NCBI GenBank assembly: GCA_022539475.1
Contig: VCMS01000004.1
Location: forward strand, 248,001 to 312,000
DNA length: 64,000 bases
Reading direction: 5' to 3'
Origin: Gracilaria domingensis
Lineage: Eukaryota; Rhodophyta; Florideophyceae; Gracilariales; Gracilariaceae
The notes beneath the pieces are model-generated. The model was not told the DNA's origin and did no database searches. It worked only from the letters and a program-made list of their open reading frames with translations. Positions 48,614-58,581 of this stretch are shown here, piece after piece. Position 1 is the stretch's first letter; every line of letters begins with the position of its first letter. The position numbers were made by a program, and so were the translations under genes.

Positions 48614-50773
48614 ATGCAAGGGAGATCAAGGCCCTCGATCCGCCGCAACAGGGACAACCCAGAGATACAAAGAAATGTGCAAAATGCAACTTTGGACGTC
48701 GTTGACTTTGCTGTTGCCCGAGCATTGGAGTTACGGGCATTGCGGGACGCAGCTTCCGCTCAGTCAGGAACTCGGCGCGTTTACCAACAGCTTGCCTGGC
48801 ATAGTCGACGAAGAACAATGTCTCATTCGTCACGCAGAACACCAGCTCGACTTCGCGCCGCACATGCCGCTCAACTGGAAAAGCAGCGTCCTCCTGGCAA
48901 GTCCGAGCGTCCCCCAGGCCCAAAAGGTGCTGAAAGATGTCGCAAGTATCGAAAGAAAGCTCGTTTCTTGAAAGCGATACGCAGACTGCGATCGAGGAAC
49001 CCAGCGTGGCTAGAAACTCATATATGGCATGCTAAACGTTTTCAAATGGGAGACGTTGGTGGACGTCATGTAGCAGCGAGCTGTAACGATCGCGGATACC
49101 GCTCTGCGTACAAAGCTGCGACTCGTGCTTCTGTGATCCATGATTCCAGCTACCAGGACATCATCGAAATTTGTGGAGACCTAATGAGTCTTAAGATTGT
49201 TTTGAAGGCAGTTACAGGGCCTCATTGCAATCGGGTAACCACGAACCCTGTGCTGAAAGGAATTCGTTGGGTTTCCGATGTTGTCATTATGGACGGGGAA
49301 ACCCCTATTGGACCGTCAGACGTCCTATGGAGACCATCCTCCACGCTTGTTCCGCACGAGAGCCTCGAAAAAGATGACATGAAAGTCTGGTTGTGGATTT
49401 ATCCTAATCTCACGGACAACGTATTGAAAGCCATACGAAAACATGCCAAGGATGGCACGAATGTGCAAAGGGTAAAATCTCCGCCGCAGAGGTTCTCCCT
49501 CTACGGACCTCGAAGCGGTATCGTATTGGCTTCTGTTCTACATAACAACAGCACCCCCTTCGTCCATGTAGCTCGGGCTCGGTCCTCAAATTGTTTACCA
49601 GCTGGATGCGTTGTCAGCGCCGAAACAGAAGATCCACGTGCCATCTTCCCTCCCAAAAGAATGGGAGAAAACGCGAACAAAGTTGGTCTGAACAATGATT
49701 ACGGTGATGACTTTCAGACTGTTGCTACGAACAGCATGTGGAGTGAAACCGAGCGTGAATTATGGATTGAACGAATAGCTAGTGGGAAAGGAAAACCGAC
49801 ACAAGAGCGAATACCATTCATCCTCTTGCAGCGAACTATGGCCGTTGCGGCGGGATTCGAAATATTGGTTCCACCTGGAACTGGAATGATCTTCTGGAAT
49901 TCCCTCATGTATGCGAATGGAGCAAGAGCAATTGGAACAGAAGAACTAAAGCGTCTCCGCGTAGAAAACTTGTTGGAAGTCTTTCCAGAAGATTATCAAG
50001 ATGGGGAGATCGGATATGCCCTGATGCAGAGAGAACGTTCAAAAGAAGAAGACCAGTACAATAAGAGACCACCTTCAAAGAGAGTAAATTACGCAGTGAA
50101 CAGAATTACGTCACCGATGATTCCCGATTTGGGAGGTATTGCAATCAACGAGACGAAACTACTTGGACAGAAGAGAAAGCGCATCAAGCTCGATGAAGAA
50201 ACCAAAACCAAGGGGCTTGTATGCATCATTCGGAACCGCTCGCTGTTGCAACAGCTGTTAGGAATGCATCTATTTCAGCGGCTGACTCACACCAACGAAC
50301 GGAGAATGGGCCCAACACAGTTAGGTCAGCAAGTGAACAGCGCGAATCGGAACCGTGATCTCGATGAAGAGCTGACTGATCGACATTGTACGTATTTCGT
50401 TCGTGTTTGTATCAAGCCACTCTCGCGTGGTGTTCCAGAACGAAACGGCATACTGTGCGAGCCAAACGCTGCGGACCTGGAATCAATTCGTACCTTGGGA
50501 TCAAAGTTTTCGGGAGATACGGAGAAGTCCTCGGATCCCCATCATGGTGATACAATGCCTAGTCGCGAAGTAGTTGGATATATCAGTTTTGGTGGGTGGA
50601 GAATGTCTTGCGGGGTACCAATCGGAATTGGATTGATTGCAATTAGTGCACTGAGAAGATTGGCGGATGCTGGGTGCCACAAGAAAGGAAAGAGAGGGGC
50701 TTATGCTTTGTTTCGAAATACGAAGTCACCTCAATATCGTGGTGCGATCCTTACGTTACTACCACCGGAGTGA
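48614..50773 (+). CDS. POP1: RNase P/MRP subunit POP1
   Basis: A 719-residue single-exon POP1. The N-terminal domain has RRRTMSHSSRRTPARLR, the basic RCRKYRKKARF block and the hallmark WLETHIWHAKRFQM. The central POPLD-type region includes NSLMYANGARAIGTEELKRL and the C-terminal part ends SPQYRGAILTLLPP, with IGYISFGGWRMSCGVPIGIG-type glycine-rich sequence before it. POP1 is the largest protein of nuclear RNase P and RNase MRP, and shapes the catalytic RNA in tRNA 5' processing and pre-rRNA cleavage. ATG 48614 was preferred to the TTG three codons upstream. Length is shorter than human POP1 (1,024) and close to plant and algal forms. Confidence 0.9.
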   Translation: MQGRSRPSIRRNRDNPEIQRNVQNATLDVVDFAVARALELRALRDAASAQSGTRRVYQQLAWHSRRRTMSHSSRRTPARLRAAHAAQLEKQRPPGKSERPPGPKGAERCRKYRKKARFLKAIRRLRSRNPAWLETHIWHAKRFQMGDVGGRHVAASCNDRGYRSAYKAATRASVIHDSSYQDIIEICGDLMSLKIVLKAVTGPHCNRVTTNPVLKGIRWVSDVVIMDGETPIGPSDVLWRPSSTLVPHESLEKDDMKVWLWIYPNLTDNVLKAIRKHAKDGTNVQRVKSPPQRFSLYGPRSGIVLASVLHNNSTPFVHVARARSSNCLPAGCVVSAETEDPRAIFPPKRMGENANKVGLNNDYGDDFQTVATNSMWSETERELWIERIASGKGKPTQERIPFILLQRTMAVAAGFEILVPPGTGMIFWNSLMYANGARAIGTEELKRLRVENLLEVFPEDYQDGEIGYALMQRERSKEEDQYNKRPPSKRVNYAVNRITSPMIPDLGGIAINETKLLGQKRKRIKLDEETKTKGLVCIIRNRSLLQQLLGMHLFQRLTHTNERRMGPTQLGQQVNSANRNRDLDEELTDRHCTYFVRVCIKPLSRGVPERNGILCEPNAADLESIRTLGSKFSGDTEKSSDPHHGDTMPSREVVGYISFGGWRMSCGVPIGIGLIAISALRRLADAGCHKKGKRGAYALFRNTKSPQYRGAILTLLPPE

Positions 50774-51559
50774 TCCCAGGGGCTTCAAATACTGCAAGAG
50801 CGAAAACCAATGAGTACTCCTTCATGTCCCCATCATCGCCACGAGCAGATGTATTGACTCTCTTGGAGGTATCGCGGATATCAACCAAATCCAGCGCAGT
50901 CATGTCTCGTGACACGCATTCATTTTGCTGCAGTTCGTCAAATCTGCATTACGCCTTCGGTTCGGAGACATTGCATCCATCAAGCCTATCCCAAGCGACC
51001 GTTGTCTTCAATTTTCTTACGAAGAGAAATCATAACGTCATTTCATGATTGCGTCGTATGCGGCATGCTGTTCAGATATGGAGTTGAAATGGAGTTGTGT
51101 GGAAGTCTCTAAGGCTCACGTGTTGAGCAGGATTGATACGTCATCATTAGCACAAAGAACATCTTTTTTAGCGCACGATGCGCATGACATTCGTCAAAGC
51201 CCCGACCAAAGTCTTCGACAGGGATATCGTTGCCACCGCTCAAGTGCTCTTCGAAGTCAAGTGCCTTGAACAGAACACTATTTTATCACTGCCGTCTGAA
51301 CGACCTCAATGATGTCGAGCTCTATGTCGTAAGAAGTCCAGAGGCGAGACCGTCGGCTAAGGGGCACACCACGACAAGGCGCTTCACATGCATCACGATG
51401 GCCACTCAAGAAACCATGAGCGACGTCCTTTCCACCCAATCCTCATATCAATCGGTGAAACCAGGTCCAAGAACCAGTCCGTAGCCTTTCACCGTCCTGA
51501 GAAGATTCCGGCCTCCGTTGGAGACCGTCCTCAAACCCTAGTGTAGTCCGTCCGAGAAA

Positions 51560-51960
51560 ACCATGGAAACAAACCCAATACAGCGCCCCTTCAGTGAGCT
51601 GCTAGTGACCTACTGCTTACGTTCAGTTAGACGGGGGCAGTTTAGCGACGTACCACCCAAGTCCATGAGGACGACCAGCAAGGTGACCGATCGCCTGGAC
51701 GAGCTTAAAGGCCTCCCGGGTAGTGGCGCCTCTCTGTTCCTGCAGGTTACCGACATGCAACGATTCGTAATGCAATCTCGCAAGCGTTGAAGCATTGCGA
51801 GCTGATTGATGATGTAATCGGGTTTGTTGATGGTTGCAATATTGCATTTCGCACTGGAAAATGCGGTGGGGCTGTCCGTCGTGGTGGTGCATAATGTAGC
51901 AACGCACCTCTCCCGCCTCTCCTGTCTCACCTCTAGCCAACAAATTGCTGACAGAGGGAC
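51560..51960 (+). mobile_element. PIF/Harbinger-like DNA transposon relic (tentative)
   Basis: The plus strand near 51,730-51,900 reads LSVPAGYRHATIRNAISQAL and then HCELIDDVIGFVDGCNIAF, ending at an early stop. The xxDDVIGFVDG pattern matches the first catalytic-Asp block of PIF/Harbinger nucleases (typically NCVGFIDGT). The rest of the DDE domain is missing or unreadable and several frame interruptions are present. No terminal inverted repeats or target duplication were identified. The evidence is a single motif in a plausible context. Confidence 0.4.
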
Positions 51961-52027
51961 AGTCGGATTTGGTATAAAAGGGAGACGCTGGCGCTCCAGC
52001 CTCTCGGTCTTCTCTCTCCTGTAGCAT

Positions 52028-52340
52028 GCGATGTCGGTCCTAATCGCTTAGGGTGCGAGGGTTTTGAATCCATGCAAAACATTACGATGTGAACCCCGGT
52101 GGTTTTGGATTCATGCAGAACTGCCGATGTCGGTCCCGTTCACGCTTAGGTGCGTGGGGTTTGGTGCTTTCCAGGGAGGCATGTTGGGTGGCAAAGATTT
52201 CCGGTGTCGGTCCCAGAAGAGCGCTTGACGTGGTCGCGAGTCGACTGGGTTTCGTGCAGTAGGAGTTGGGTTCTCCGCTGCAGCGACGCAAAATCACCGG
52301 CATCGGCCTGTTTACGCTTGGTTGCGTAGGGTTGTGGAGT
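52028..52340 (+). repeat. Degenerate tandem repeat, ~80-96 bp spacing
   Basis: Four diverged copies share a core like GATGTCGGTCC followed after a few bases by CGCTTAGGTGCGTGGGGTTT. The cores lie at about 52,029, 52,125, 52,203 and 52,300, so the spacing alternates between about 96 and 78 bp. Within the first two units a second shared block (TTTTGGATTCATGCA-like) is also present. Nothing coding is apparent. It could be a small satellite or the end of a mobile element. Confidence 0.6.
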
Positions 52341-53739
52341 CCCGCATGTTTGTCCAGTGTTTGTAGAGCGCGTGCGAACCCATCTAACTCACAAAACTTA
52401 CTTTTTCTCATATGTTATTGTTTGCGTGGTTGTGTGCGAAGCAGGGATCGTATGGGAGGTTTGGGGAGGAGAGGGGGGATTGTAGGATGGTCGATAGTTG
52501 TAGAATTAACATCTTCAATAGCTACATACTCAATGAACATTATGGCTTACCTACAGAACTTATTGGCCTTCCCAAAGAAAGAGAGAGAGAGAGCTTTCTC
52601 TGAAGCTTTACTTTAGTTCAGTAAGAAGAAACTACCGTCCAAAAAAAAGAAGAGTGAGGGCGTCACAAAGGCGCAGTGCCCCGACATTAACAGAAGCCGC
52701 TGGAGTATGTAGGCTAGCGTATGAACGTTACCGGTAGAGTAGCGGCAGATACATTGTAAATTCACGGTGAACGGTTGGGTTGTGGAACCCTGCGAAACCA
52801 GATTGCGTCAAGTCTGTGCGAATGCTGTTAGGAGAGAAAACCGCTCACCCATGGCACACGCAGCATGTGCTTGTGGATAACCTTACCCGTAAGGGAAAAC
52901 GAATCGAGAAGTTGCTCATAAAAGGGTCACAATAAAGAAGCAGCAGAAGAACCAAAAAATTTCTGAGGTTTCCTCTATATGGCTCCCTCGGTGAGGAAGC
53001 TATATAGCACCTCACGGTCTTTGACGATCGATGCACGTGTTACACGCGCTTACTGACGATAAATGTTCCCAAGCGGCTACTGTTTGTACCATGAGAAGGT
53101 GTTCTTGATCACAACAAAAACCAAAGGCGGTTCCCATTTTCCGCTCAATTCTAACATGACATGCCCATCATGGGCACCATCATGGTCCGCCATCATTTTA
53201 TTTGAACCCCTCCCATATGGTGTGAAAATGGGTTCATGGTCAAACATTGTTAACATCTTCTTTGTTAGAGCAGAAAAGATGCCAGGTGCGCTATATGTCT
53301 ATTTTAGGCTATCATAAAAGGCTGTGCCATATATGAGAGAGACCGCATGCTCATCTTCATCAATGTTGTTAGACGCTGACATTCAGAGACAGGCGGTCGA
53401 GAAAGGTGATATTATCTACAAGTACATAGGTGAACAGGGACAGGTATCTGACATCTCGCCTTGTTGGCAAAAGGTTGCTTTACTCAACAATCCATTAAAG
53501 CTGTCGGCCTACATCGCATGGAACTCAAGTCTCGCTTAGCAAATCATCTAGTGTAGCTTTCGCTTCCAATACCATACGGATATATGCGCGGCCCTTGGAA
53601 CTCCAAGTTTCGTACTCGGATCTATACGATAGGTACTCCAAAACCCACTGTACAAGTAAGAATCTATATAAAAACTATTACAAAGCGCCTGAAGTGATGT
53701 GTTTTGCACCAGCTATGACGAACCACATGTCCCCCCAAA

Positions 53740-55608
53740 TCACACAAAGTACGGCTGCGACATGTTTTGCAAAGCATGTGAATCATCTTCGGGGTTGAAC
53801 AGCCTTCGCTGAACGAGCACATCACTCCTTGTGACAATGCCGATAACCTTGCCATCATCGACAACCGGAAGCCTGCCAATATTGTTATCTACCAACAATC
53901 GCTCGATCTCGTGCAATGGAGTATCTTTGCTCACAAAGACAACTTTTCGAGCGACCCAGCCTTTCACTGGTGTGTTAAGCAAATCTCTCTTTTCTGCGAG
54001 TGCCACATCCTGCCTGGAGATCACACCAACAAGTTCTTTCCCCTCCATAGATTTGACCACGGTAATGCCCGTGTGACCGCTTTCAAACAACAGAGCTTTA
54101 GCTGCGCCCATCGTCTGGTTATTGGTGATCGACACAACATCAGTTGACATGAAGTCTTGGGCATAGGTGGGAGGCGGTAATTGCGCAAGTAAACCATCCA
54201 TTAGAGTCTCTACAAGTTCTCCGACCTCTTCTCCACCACGCACTTTTACAGTAAATGCGGCAGCCTGTGGATGACCTCCACCACCATGCGAGCGAAATAG
54301 TTCACTGAAATCAATTCCATCCACGCCAGAACGAGCGCGAGCAATAATGCTGACACGCTTCATACGCGATCGTTTTGATGCAAGATCAACTTTTGAGCGA
54401 CCAGTCGGACAAACAACAGCGAGTAGCAGCGCATCTATGTTCGCAAGTTCGAGTGCTGTTTGTGCAACGCCCGCCATACCGTTGACAAACTCATCGGACT
54501 CCAATGTAACATGTGCGACGCGGATACCGTCCACATGGCGCACAGTCATGGTGTCTAATGCATTTGCCAACAATCGCTGTTGAGGGGTAGTAAGATAATT
54601 TCGCGCAAACTGCGAAATGGATCTTTGACAAGCACCATGTTCGAGCAACCAAGCTAGGGCTGCGGCATCACGTGGAGTGGTACTTTCAAAAGAGAGCGAA
54701 CCAGTATCAGTATGAATTGCTAACGCGAGCAAGGTACATTCTGCTGTAGATAGTTTTATATCTTTGCGTTGCATGAGACTTTCTACAACGATTGTAGTGG
54801 CAGCTCCAACTTGCTGGTTGATGATGTGCAAATCACCGGGAACGTCGGCCTTGGTTATGGCGTGTGAGCTGGTCATGGCGTGATGATCAATGACTAGAAC
54901 CGAGTCCGCATGCGCGAGCCAAGAAGCTGCGGTGGCCAGCTTCTTCTTTGAGGATGTATCGACGACGCCAAGGAAGCGGATGCGAGTGGGATCGATGAGT
55001 TTCGCTTCAACGATGGGAAAGAACGACTTGTGCAGACTAAGATAGCGCCGAACAGCAGAATGGACCCCTGCAGGTAGCACGATTCTGGCGGAGGGTGAGA
55101 TGAGCTTGGCAAGTCCCACGGCACAGCCTAACGAGTCAAAGTCAGCTGTTGCATGGGTGAGAATGATGTCGAGCGCTGATGTTGACGAGGGGCTCCATGT
55201 CTTGTTAGGGAAGTGCGGGAGGGGCGGCGGGGGGAGCGGTACATGGGCGGGGGTAGCCGAAGCTCTCATTTGGGGGATTAGCGGTGGGTGCACGGATGTC
55301 TTCGAGGCGGAGCATGTGGAGGGTTTGATGGGTAAGGATAATTGGAATGAGAGTACGTTTGGAGGCATAGCGAAGACGTTTGAAGAGGTTGAGGCGAGCG
55401 GCGACGTGAAGACGGCGAGCTTGGCGGTCGTTCGGGGCGGGGCGGTAGGGTCGTAGTCTCGGAGACGCTGGGCTTTGTATCTGCGACGAGTTGGGCGCGC
55501 AGAAGGACAGGTGTGCGAGGCGCTGGCGCATGCGGCCGCGAATGGCGCATGCTGGACGCGTGCCACCATGTCAAGTGGAAGCCGAATGGCGATGTCAGCC
55601 GAAGTCAT
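53740..55608 (-). CDS. Cyanobacterial-type DHH-CBS phosphoesterase, plastid-targeted
   Basis: A 622-residue protein whose residues 147-600 match the N-terminal part of cyanobacterial CBS/DHH poly(A)-polymerase-like proteins. DHH-family motifs: THATADFDSLGCAVGL (Asp156/Asp158), VIDHH (241-243), HTDTGSLSFESTTPRDA (299 onward) and the DHHA1 SHGGGGHPQAAAF (441 onward). Two CBS domains follow (about 486-540 and 548-600; DNNIGRLPVVDDGKVIGIVT). In cyanobacteria a tRNA-nucleotidyltransferase/poly(A)-polymerase domain comes next; here the protein stops 22 residues later and no downstream exon was found. Predicted activity is Mn-dependent oligonucleotide or pAp hydrolysis regulated by nucleotides. The first 80 residues are basic, Ala/Ser/Arg-rich and free of structure, fitting a transit peptide. 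The start is uncertain: a GTG 37 codons upstream is also open. Confidence 0.85.
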   Translation of the reverse strand: MTSADIAIRLPLDMVARVQHAPFAAACASASHTCPSARPTRRRYKAQRLRDYDPTAPPRTTAKLAVFTSPLASTSSNVFAMPPNVLSFQLSLPIKPSTCSASKTSVHPPLIPQMRASATPAHVPLPPPPLPHFPNKTWSPSSTSALDIILTHATADFDSLGCAVGLAKLISPSARIVLPAGVHSAVRRYLSLHKSFFPIVEAKLIDPTRIRFLGVVDTSSKKKLATAASWLAHADSVLVIDHHAMTSSHAITKADVPGDLHIINQQVGAATTIVVESLMQRKDIKLSTAECTLLALAIHTDTGSLSFESTTPRDAAALAWLLEHGACQRSISQFARNYLTTPQQRLLANALDTMTVRHVDGIRVAHVTLESDEFVNGMAGVAQTALELANIDALLLAVVCPTGRSKVDLASKRSRMKRVSIIARARSGVDGIDFSELFRSHGGGGHPQAAAFTVKVRGGEEVGELVETLMDGLLAQLPPPTYAQDFMSTDVVSITNNQTMGAAKALLFESGHTGITVVKSMEGKELVGVISRQDVALAEKRDLLNTPVKGWVARKVVFVSKDTPLHEIERLLVDNNIGRLPVVDDGKVIGIVTRSDVLVQRRLFNPEDDSHALQNMSQPYFV

Positions 55609-55990
55609 TTGCAGCGGCCAATCGCAACGCGCCGGGCGCCGGCGGCACGAGAGACCAAATCTTGATGCATCGCAGATGATTGCAGATATTTCCGCAAATC
55701 TCCACGCGCAAGCCCGCACGCGTGCACCGCCTCGCCGTTGTCTGCTTCAACGGCTTCTTCGTCAAAGGGCGCCTTACAGCTTGTCTACAAACCGGCCAAC
55801 TTGGCCAGGAGTACTCGCCCTCATACCAAAGGGAACGGACCGCGATCAACTCCTTTTGACAAACACACGCTTTCAGGTGTTTCGGACGAGACGGGAGAGC
55901 GCCCTGCACCGCAACCCCGGTTGGACGCACTGTCTACTCGCATTTACTTCGTAAACATGTGGTCCCTGCTCGGCTGGACAGCAGGCAGTT

Positions 55991-57853
55991 CTATGCGAAC
56001 ATTCGCGTTCTTGACAACCAGTCCCAGTCCCTTTCCAGAACATCCCTCGAGTATCGCATAACTTCAACACCGTGCCTTCTCCCGTTCTCAGCCACCAACT
56101 GTGCTTGTGCATGTAGTGCTCCTTCATCCATGGTGTCCATCCCCTCATTTTGTTCGCCAGCTTCTTCCCGTTTCCGCTTCCCGACACTCTTGGTGTTCAG
56201 CACGACTATACAAACGTCTTGACTAGCGACCATAATCTCACTTTGTTCCGCTTGGAATTTCGTGTCCTTCGTGATAACTTCTATCGTATGACTGAATTTT
56301 GCTTTTCCCCGTCCATTTCGTTGTTCTCCCTTTTCTACATTCATACTCACTATGCCCTTAACGATAAATACAGGCAGGTTAAACCACGAGTTCTCTTCGT
56401 CTTTATCACTGCTAATATTGATAAATCTGTATCCTCCACAAAAGCCTAAAGAGAGTTCGTTAGACGTATGTTCTCCAAGAATGTCGAGGTACGCAAATAG
56501 TACCCCAGTCTCCAGAGCATCATACCCAGCCTCATGTTCAATACCTTCACTCAGATATCTTCCAAAGCCTAGCATATCCTTCTGCAATAATTCGTCGCTC
56601 AGGGCGTTCGTCGCAAAGCCTTTAAAATCCGAGTCACTTCCGATTCCGTTCGCCGTAAAGCCTTCACCGTAGCTGTCTTGAGGGATAAATGTCTTCATCT
56701 CTACTTTGAGGTTTCTCTTCTTTGCTACTCTCCGCAGCATTTCTAGAATTTCGGACACGCCGCGCGTTTTGATCATTCCTCTTCTAACTTCTTCATCCTT
56801 TACGCACAGCTTTTCTACCATACGTTTTGTGTCATACACCACAGGAAAATGTGTGCGTAGTTCTTCCTTGAAACCATTCAAATTCGACGGAAGCCTTCCA
56901 ATAAAATTAGCGTATAGTTTGATTAGATCCATCAATCCATTATGTACAACGATTGGTTTCTTATGAGTTCGTAACTCGTCCACAACACATCGAAACATAC
57001 TTTCCCTGAATGCAATGCCACGGGCATCTTTCTCTAACGCTTTTTCATACTGCTCCTTTGCTTGTTGCTCAGATGAATACAGAGACAATTTCAACATCTT
57101 GCTACCGTTCTGAGCTGGAATAGTTTGCGCTGCCACTCGAGGGTACCGCAGTCGTACTAAATCACATATGATTTTTCTCATCCATGGCATTGAAGGAAGC
57201 AAGAATGACCGGATTCTCGGAGTTGTATCCTCATCCTCGCATTCACTATTTTGTTCCTTCAATTCGACAAACCACTGCTCGATGTTTTCGGTCCACTCCT
57301 TCAATAACATACTTTCTTCTGCGTTCAGCTTGTTCAAGTCAACCGTTCTTCCTCGCCGCACGCGCAAATCATCCACGACGAGTTTGAAAAACTCTTTTTC
57401 CTGGTCTTCTCGCAACCATGTTACACCGTTCCTAAACGACTTCTGAAAATCGAAGCCATGTTCGATCAAGAACATGACGGTGGACGACTGCAGTTTGAAT
57501 CCCTTGTCGAAAAGAGGATAACGGGAATTGGGTGGGTAATATACGGCTCGTGGAAACACGTTGAAGTTGAATGTGAGGGTTTCCCAATTCTTCTCCATTA
57601 CCGGAGAATCGAACTCTGCGCGCGACGCCAACGGCCTCGAATTGCGAAAGAGGCAAAGACCGAATTGGATGGGAGGAAACGTGCTTGCATTGTCTCTATC
57701 AGAATTGTAGCGAACCTCTGGGGTATCCAACGGCGAAGGACGATGCTCTCCGAGACCGGTAAATTCCAAGTCAAACGCGACGAAATCGGCTGATGGTAGA
57801 TGTTCACGCAATATTGAAAGGGCGGTTACAAAGTTTGTATTTACAACGTCCAT
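55991..57853 (-). CDS. PARN: Poly(A)-specific ribonuclease PARN
   Basis: A 620-residue DEDDh deadenylase. The first catalytic pair is AFDLEFTGL with Asp28 and Glu30, the same numbering as human PARN. IVVHNGLMDLIKLYANFIGR carries the next Asp, and EHEAGYDALETGVLF carries the catalytic His and final Asp. GNGVTWL-like FRNGVTWLREDQEKEFFKLV and the RYPLFDKGFKLQSSTVMFLI segment are family-specific. An R3H domain may be inserted but is not clear by eye. PARN trims poly(A) tails of mRNA and of snoRNA and telomerase-type RNAs in nucleus and cytosol. It lies on the same strand as the DHH-CBS gene, 382 bp upstream. ATG 57853 follows a GTG in frame. Confidence 0.9.
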   Translation of the reverse strand: MDVVNTNFVTALSILREHLPSADFVAFDLEFTGLGEHRPSPLDTPEVRYNSDRDNASTFPPIQFGLCLFRNSRPLASRAEFDSPVMEKNWETLTFNFNVFPRAVYYPPNSRYPLFDKGFKLQSSTVMFLIEHGFDFQKSFRNGVTWLREDQEKEFFKLVVDDLRVRRGRTVDLNKLNAEESMLLKEWTENIEQWFVELKEQNSECEDEDTTPRIRSFLLPSMPWMRKIICDLVRLRYPRVAAQTIPAQNGSKMLKLSLYSSEQQAKEQYEKALEKDARGIAFRESMFRCVVDELRTHKKPIVVHNGLMDLIKLYANFIGRLPSNLNGFKEELRTHFPVVYDTKRMVEKLCVKDEEVRRGMIKTRGVSEILEMLRRVAKKRNLKVEMKTFIPQDSYGEGFTANGIGSDSDFKGFATNALSDELLQKDMLGFGRYLSEGIEHEAGYDALETGVLFAYLDILGEHTSNELSLGFCGGYRFINISSDKDEENSWFNLPVFIVKGIVSMNVEKGEQRNGRGKAKFSHTIEVITKDTKFQAEQSEIMVASQDVCIVVLNTKSVGKRKREEAGEQNEGMDTMDEGALHAQAQLVAENGRRHGVEVMRYSRDVLERDWDWLSRTRMFA

Positions 57854-58581
57854 CACAGGGAGTTGTTGCTAGTGTTTGACGCAGATTTCAGCAACAATGT
57901 TTGAGCCAAATATGGGTTAGATTTGAAGCTCTGGCAAGTACGAGAGTGGATTCTGAACGTAAAGCTGAATCATTCAGCAGTGCATGTGAGTACAAAGTAC
58001 TATGTGGAACCCAGAAAGTTCTCGTTTGGTCAGCAGGCACCAATACGCAAATTCGCTTAATGCAGATGCGGTTCTGTTTCGTGAATGAAGACAGGGTCTG
58101 TCATACACCGCATAGCATCAAAAAACCATGTTGAGACAAAGAAATGAGCTGTGAGAGGTCAGTGAGAAAAAATGAGAGGGCTAAACGAACGAACGAACGG
58201 AGATAAAAGGGTCGACAAGCAAAAGGCAAGCCTTGTTGGAGTTTTATGGATCTTTACCTGCTACACGGCATTAATTCTAATTGAGTGCGCATAATAATAA
58301 CAGGTGGTGGCGATCGACAAAAACAAAACATTCATTTGTCCTCAAAATAATCTTCTGGCACCTGGCATGGTGGTCGAACGGCATGGGATCTTTTGAGAAA
58401 GTCGATCCTGTCCATGTGAAAGTCTTTCAGTCTCTCTGTCTGTCTTCCTTGGTGATACTTCTCGTCCCTGCCGTGTCCGCTTTCTAACAGTACGAGGTCT
58501 ACGACAGGCTGGCTGGCTTTCGTCTTGAGTCTCGTCTTACGCATGTGTTACTGCTCCAATTAACACACGTCGAAGGCAAAC
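57854..58581. promoter_or_regulatory. Divergent interval, PARN / SRP54 M-domain gene
   Basis: A 728-bp interval. It contains a short (AACG)3 run at about 58,187-58,198. No gene or RNA is recognised. Confidence 0.5.

Larger units (their letters stand above)
50774..53739. other. Gene-poor region with transposon relic and degenerate repeats
   Basis: About 3 kb. It contains a PIF/Harbinger-like transposase trace (about 51,560-51,960), degenerate tandem repeats (52,028-52,340) and a (GA)n run near 52,580. Open stretches at 53,063-53,539 have some peptide character but no family. No intact gene is supported. Confidence 0.5.
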
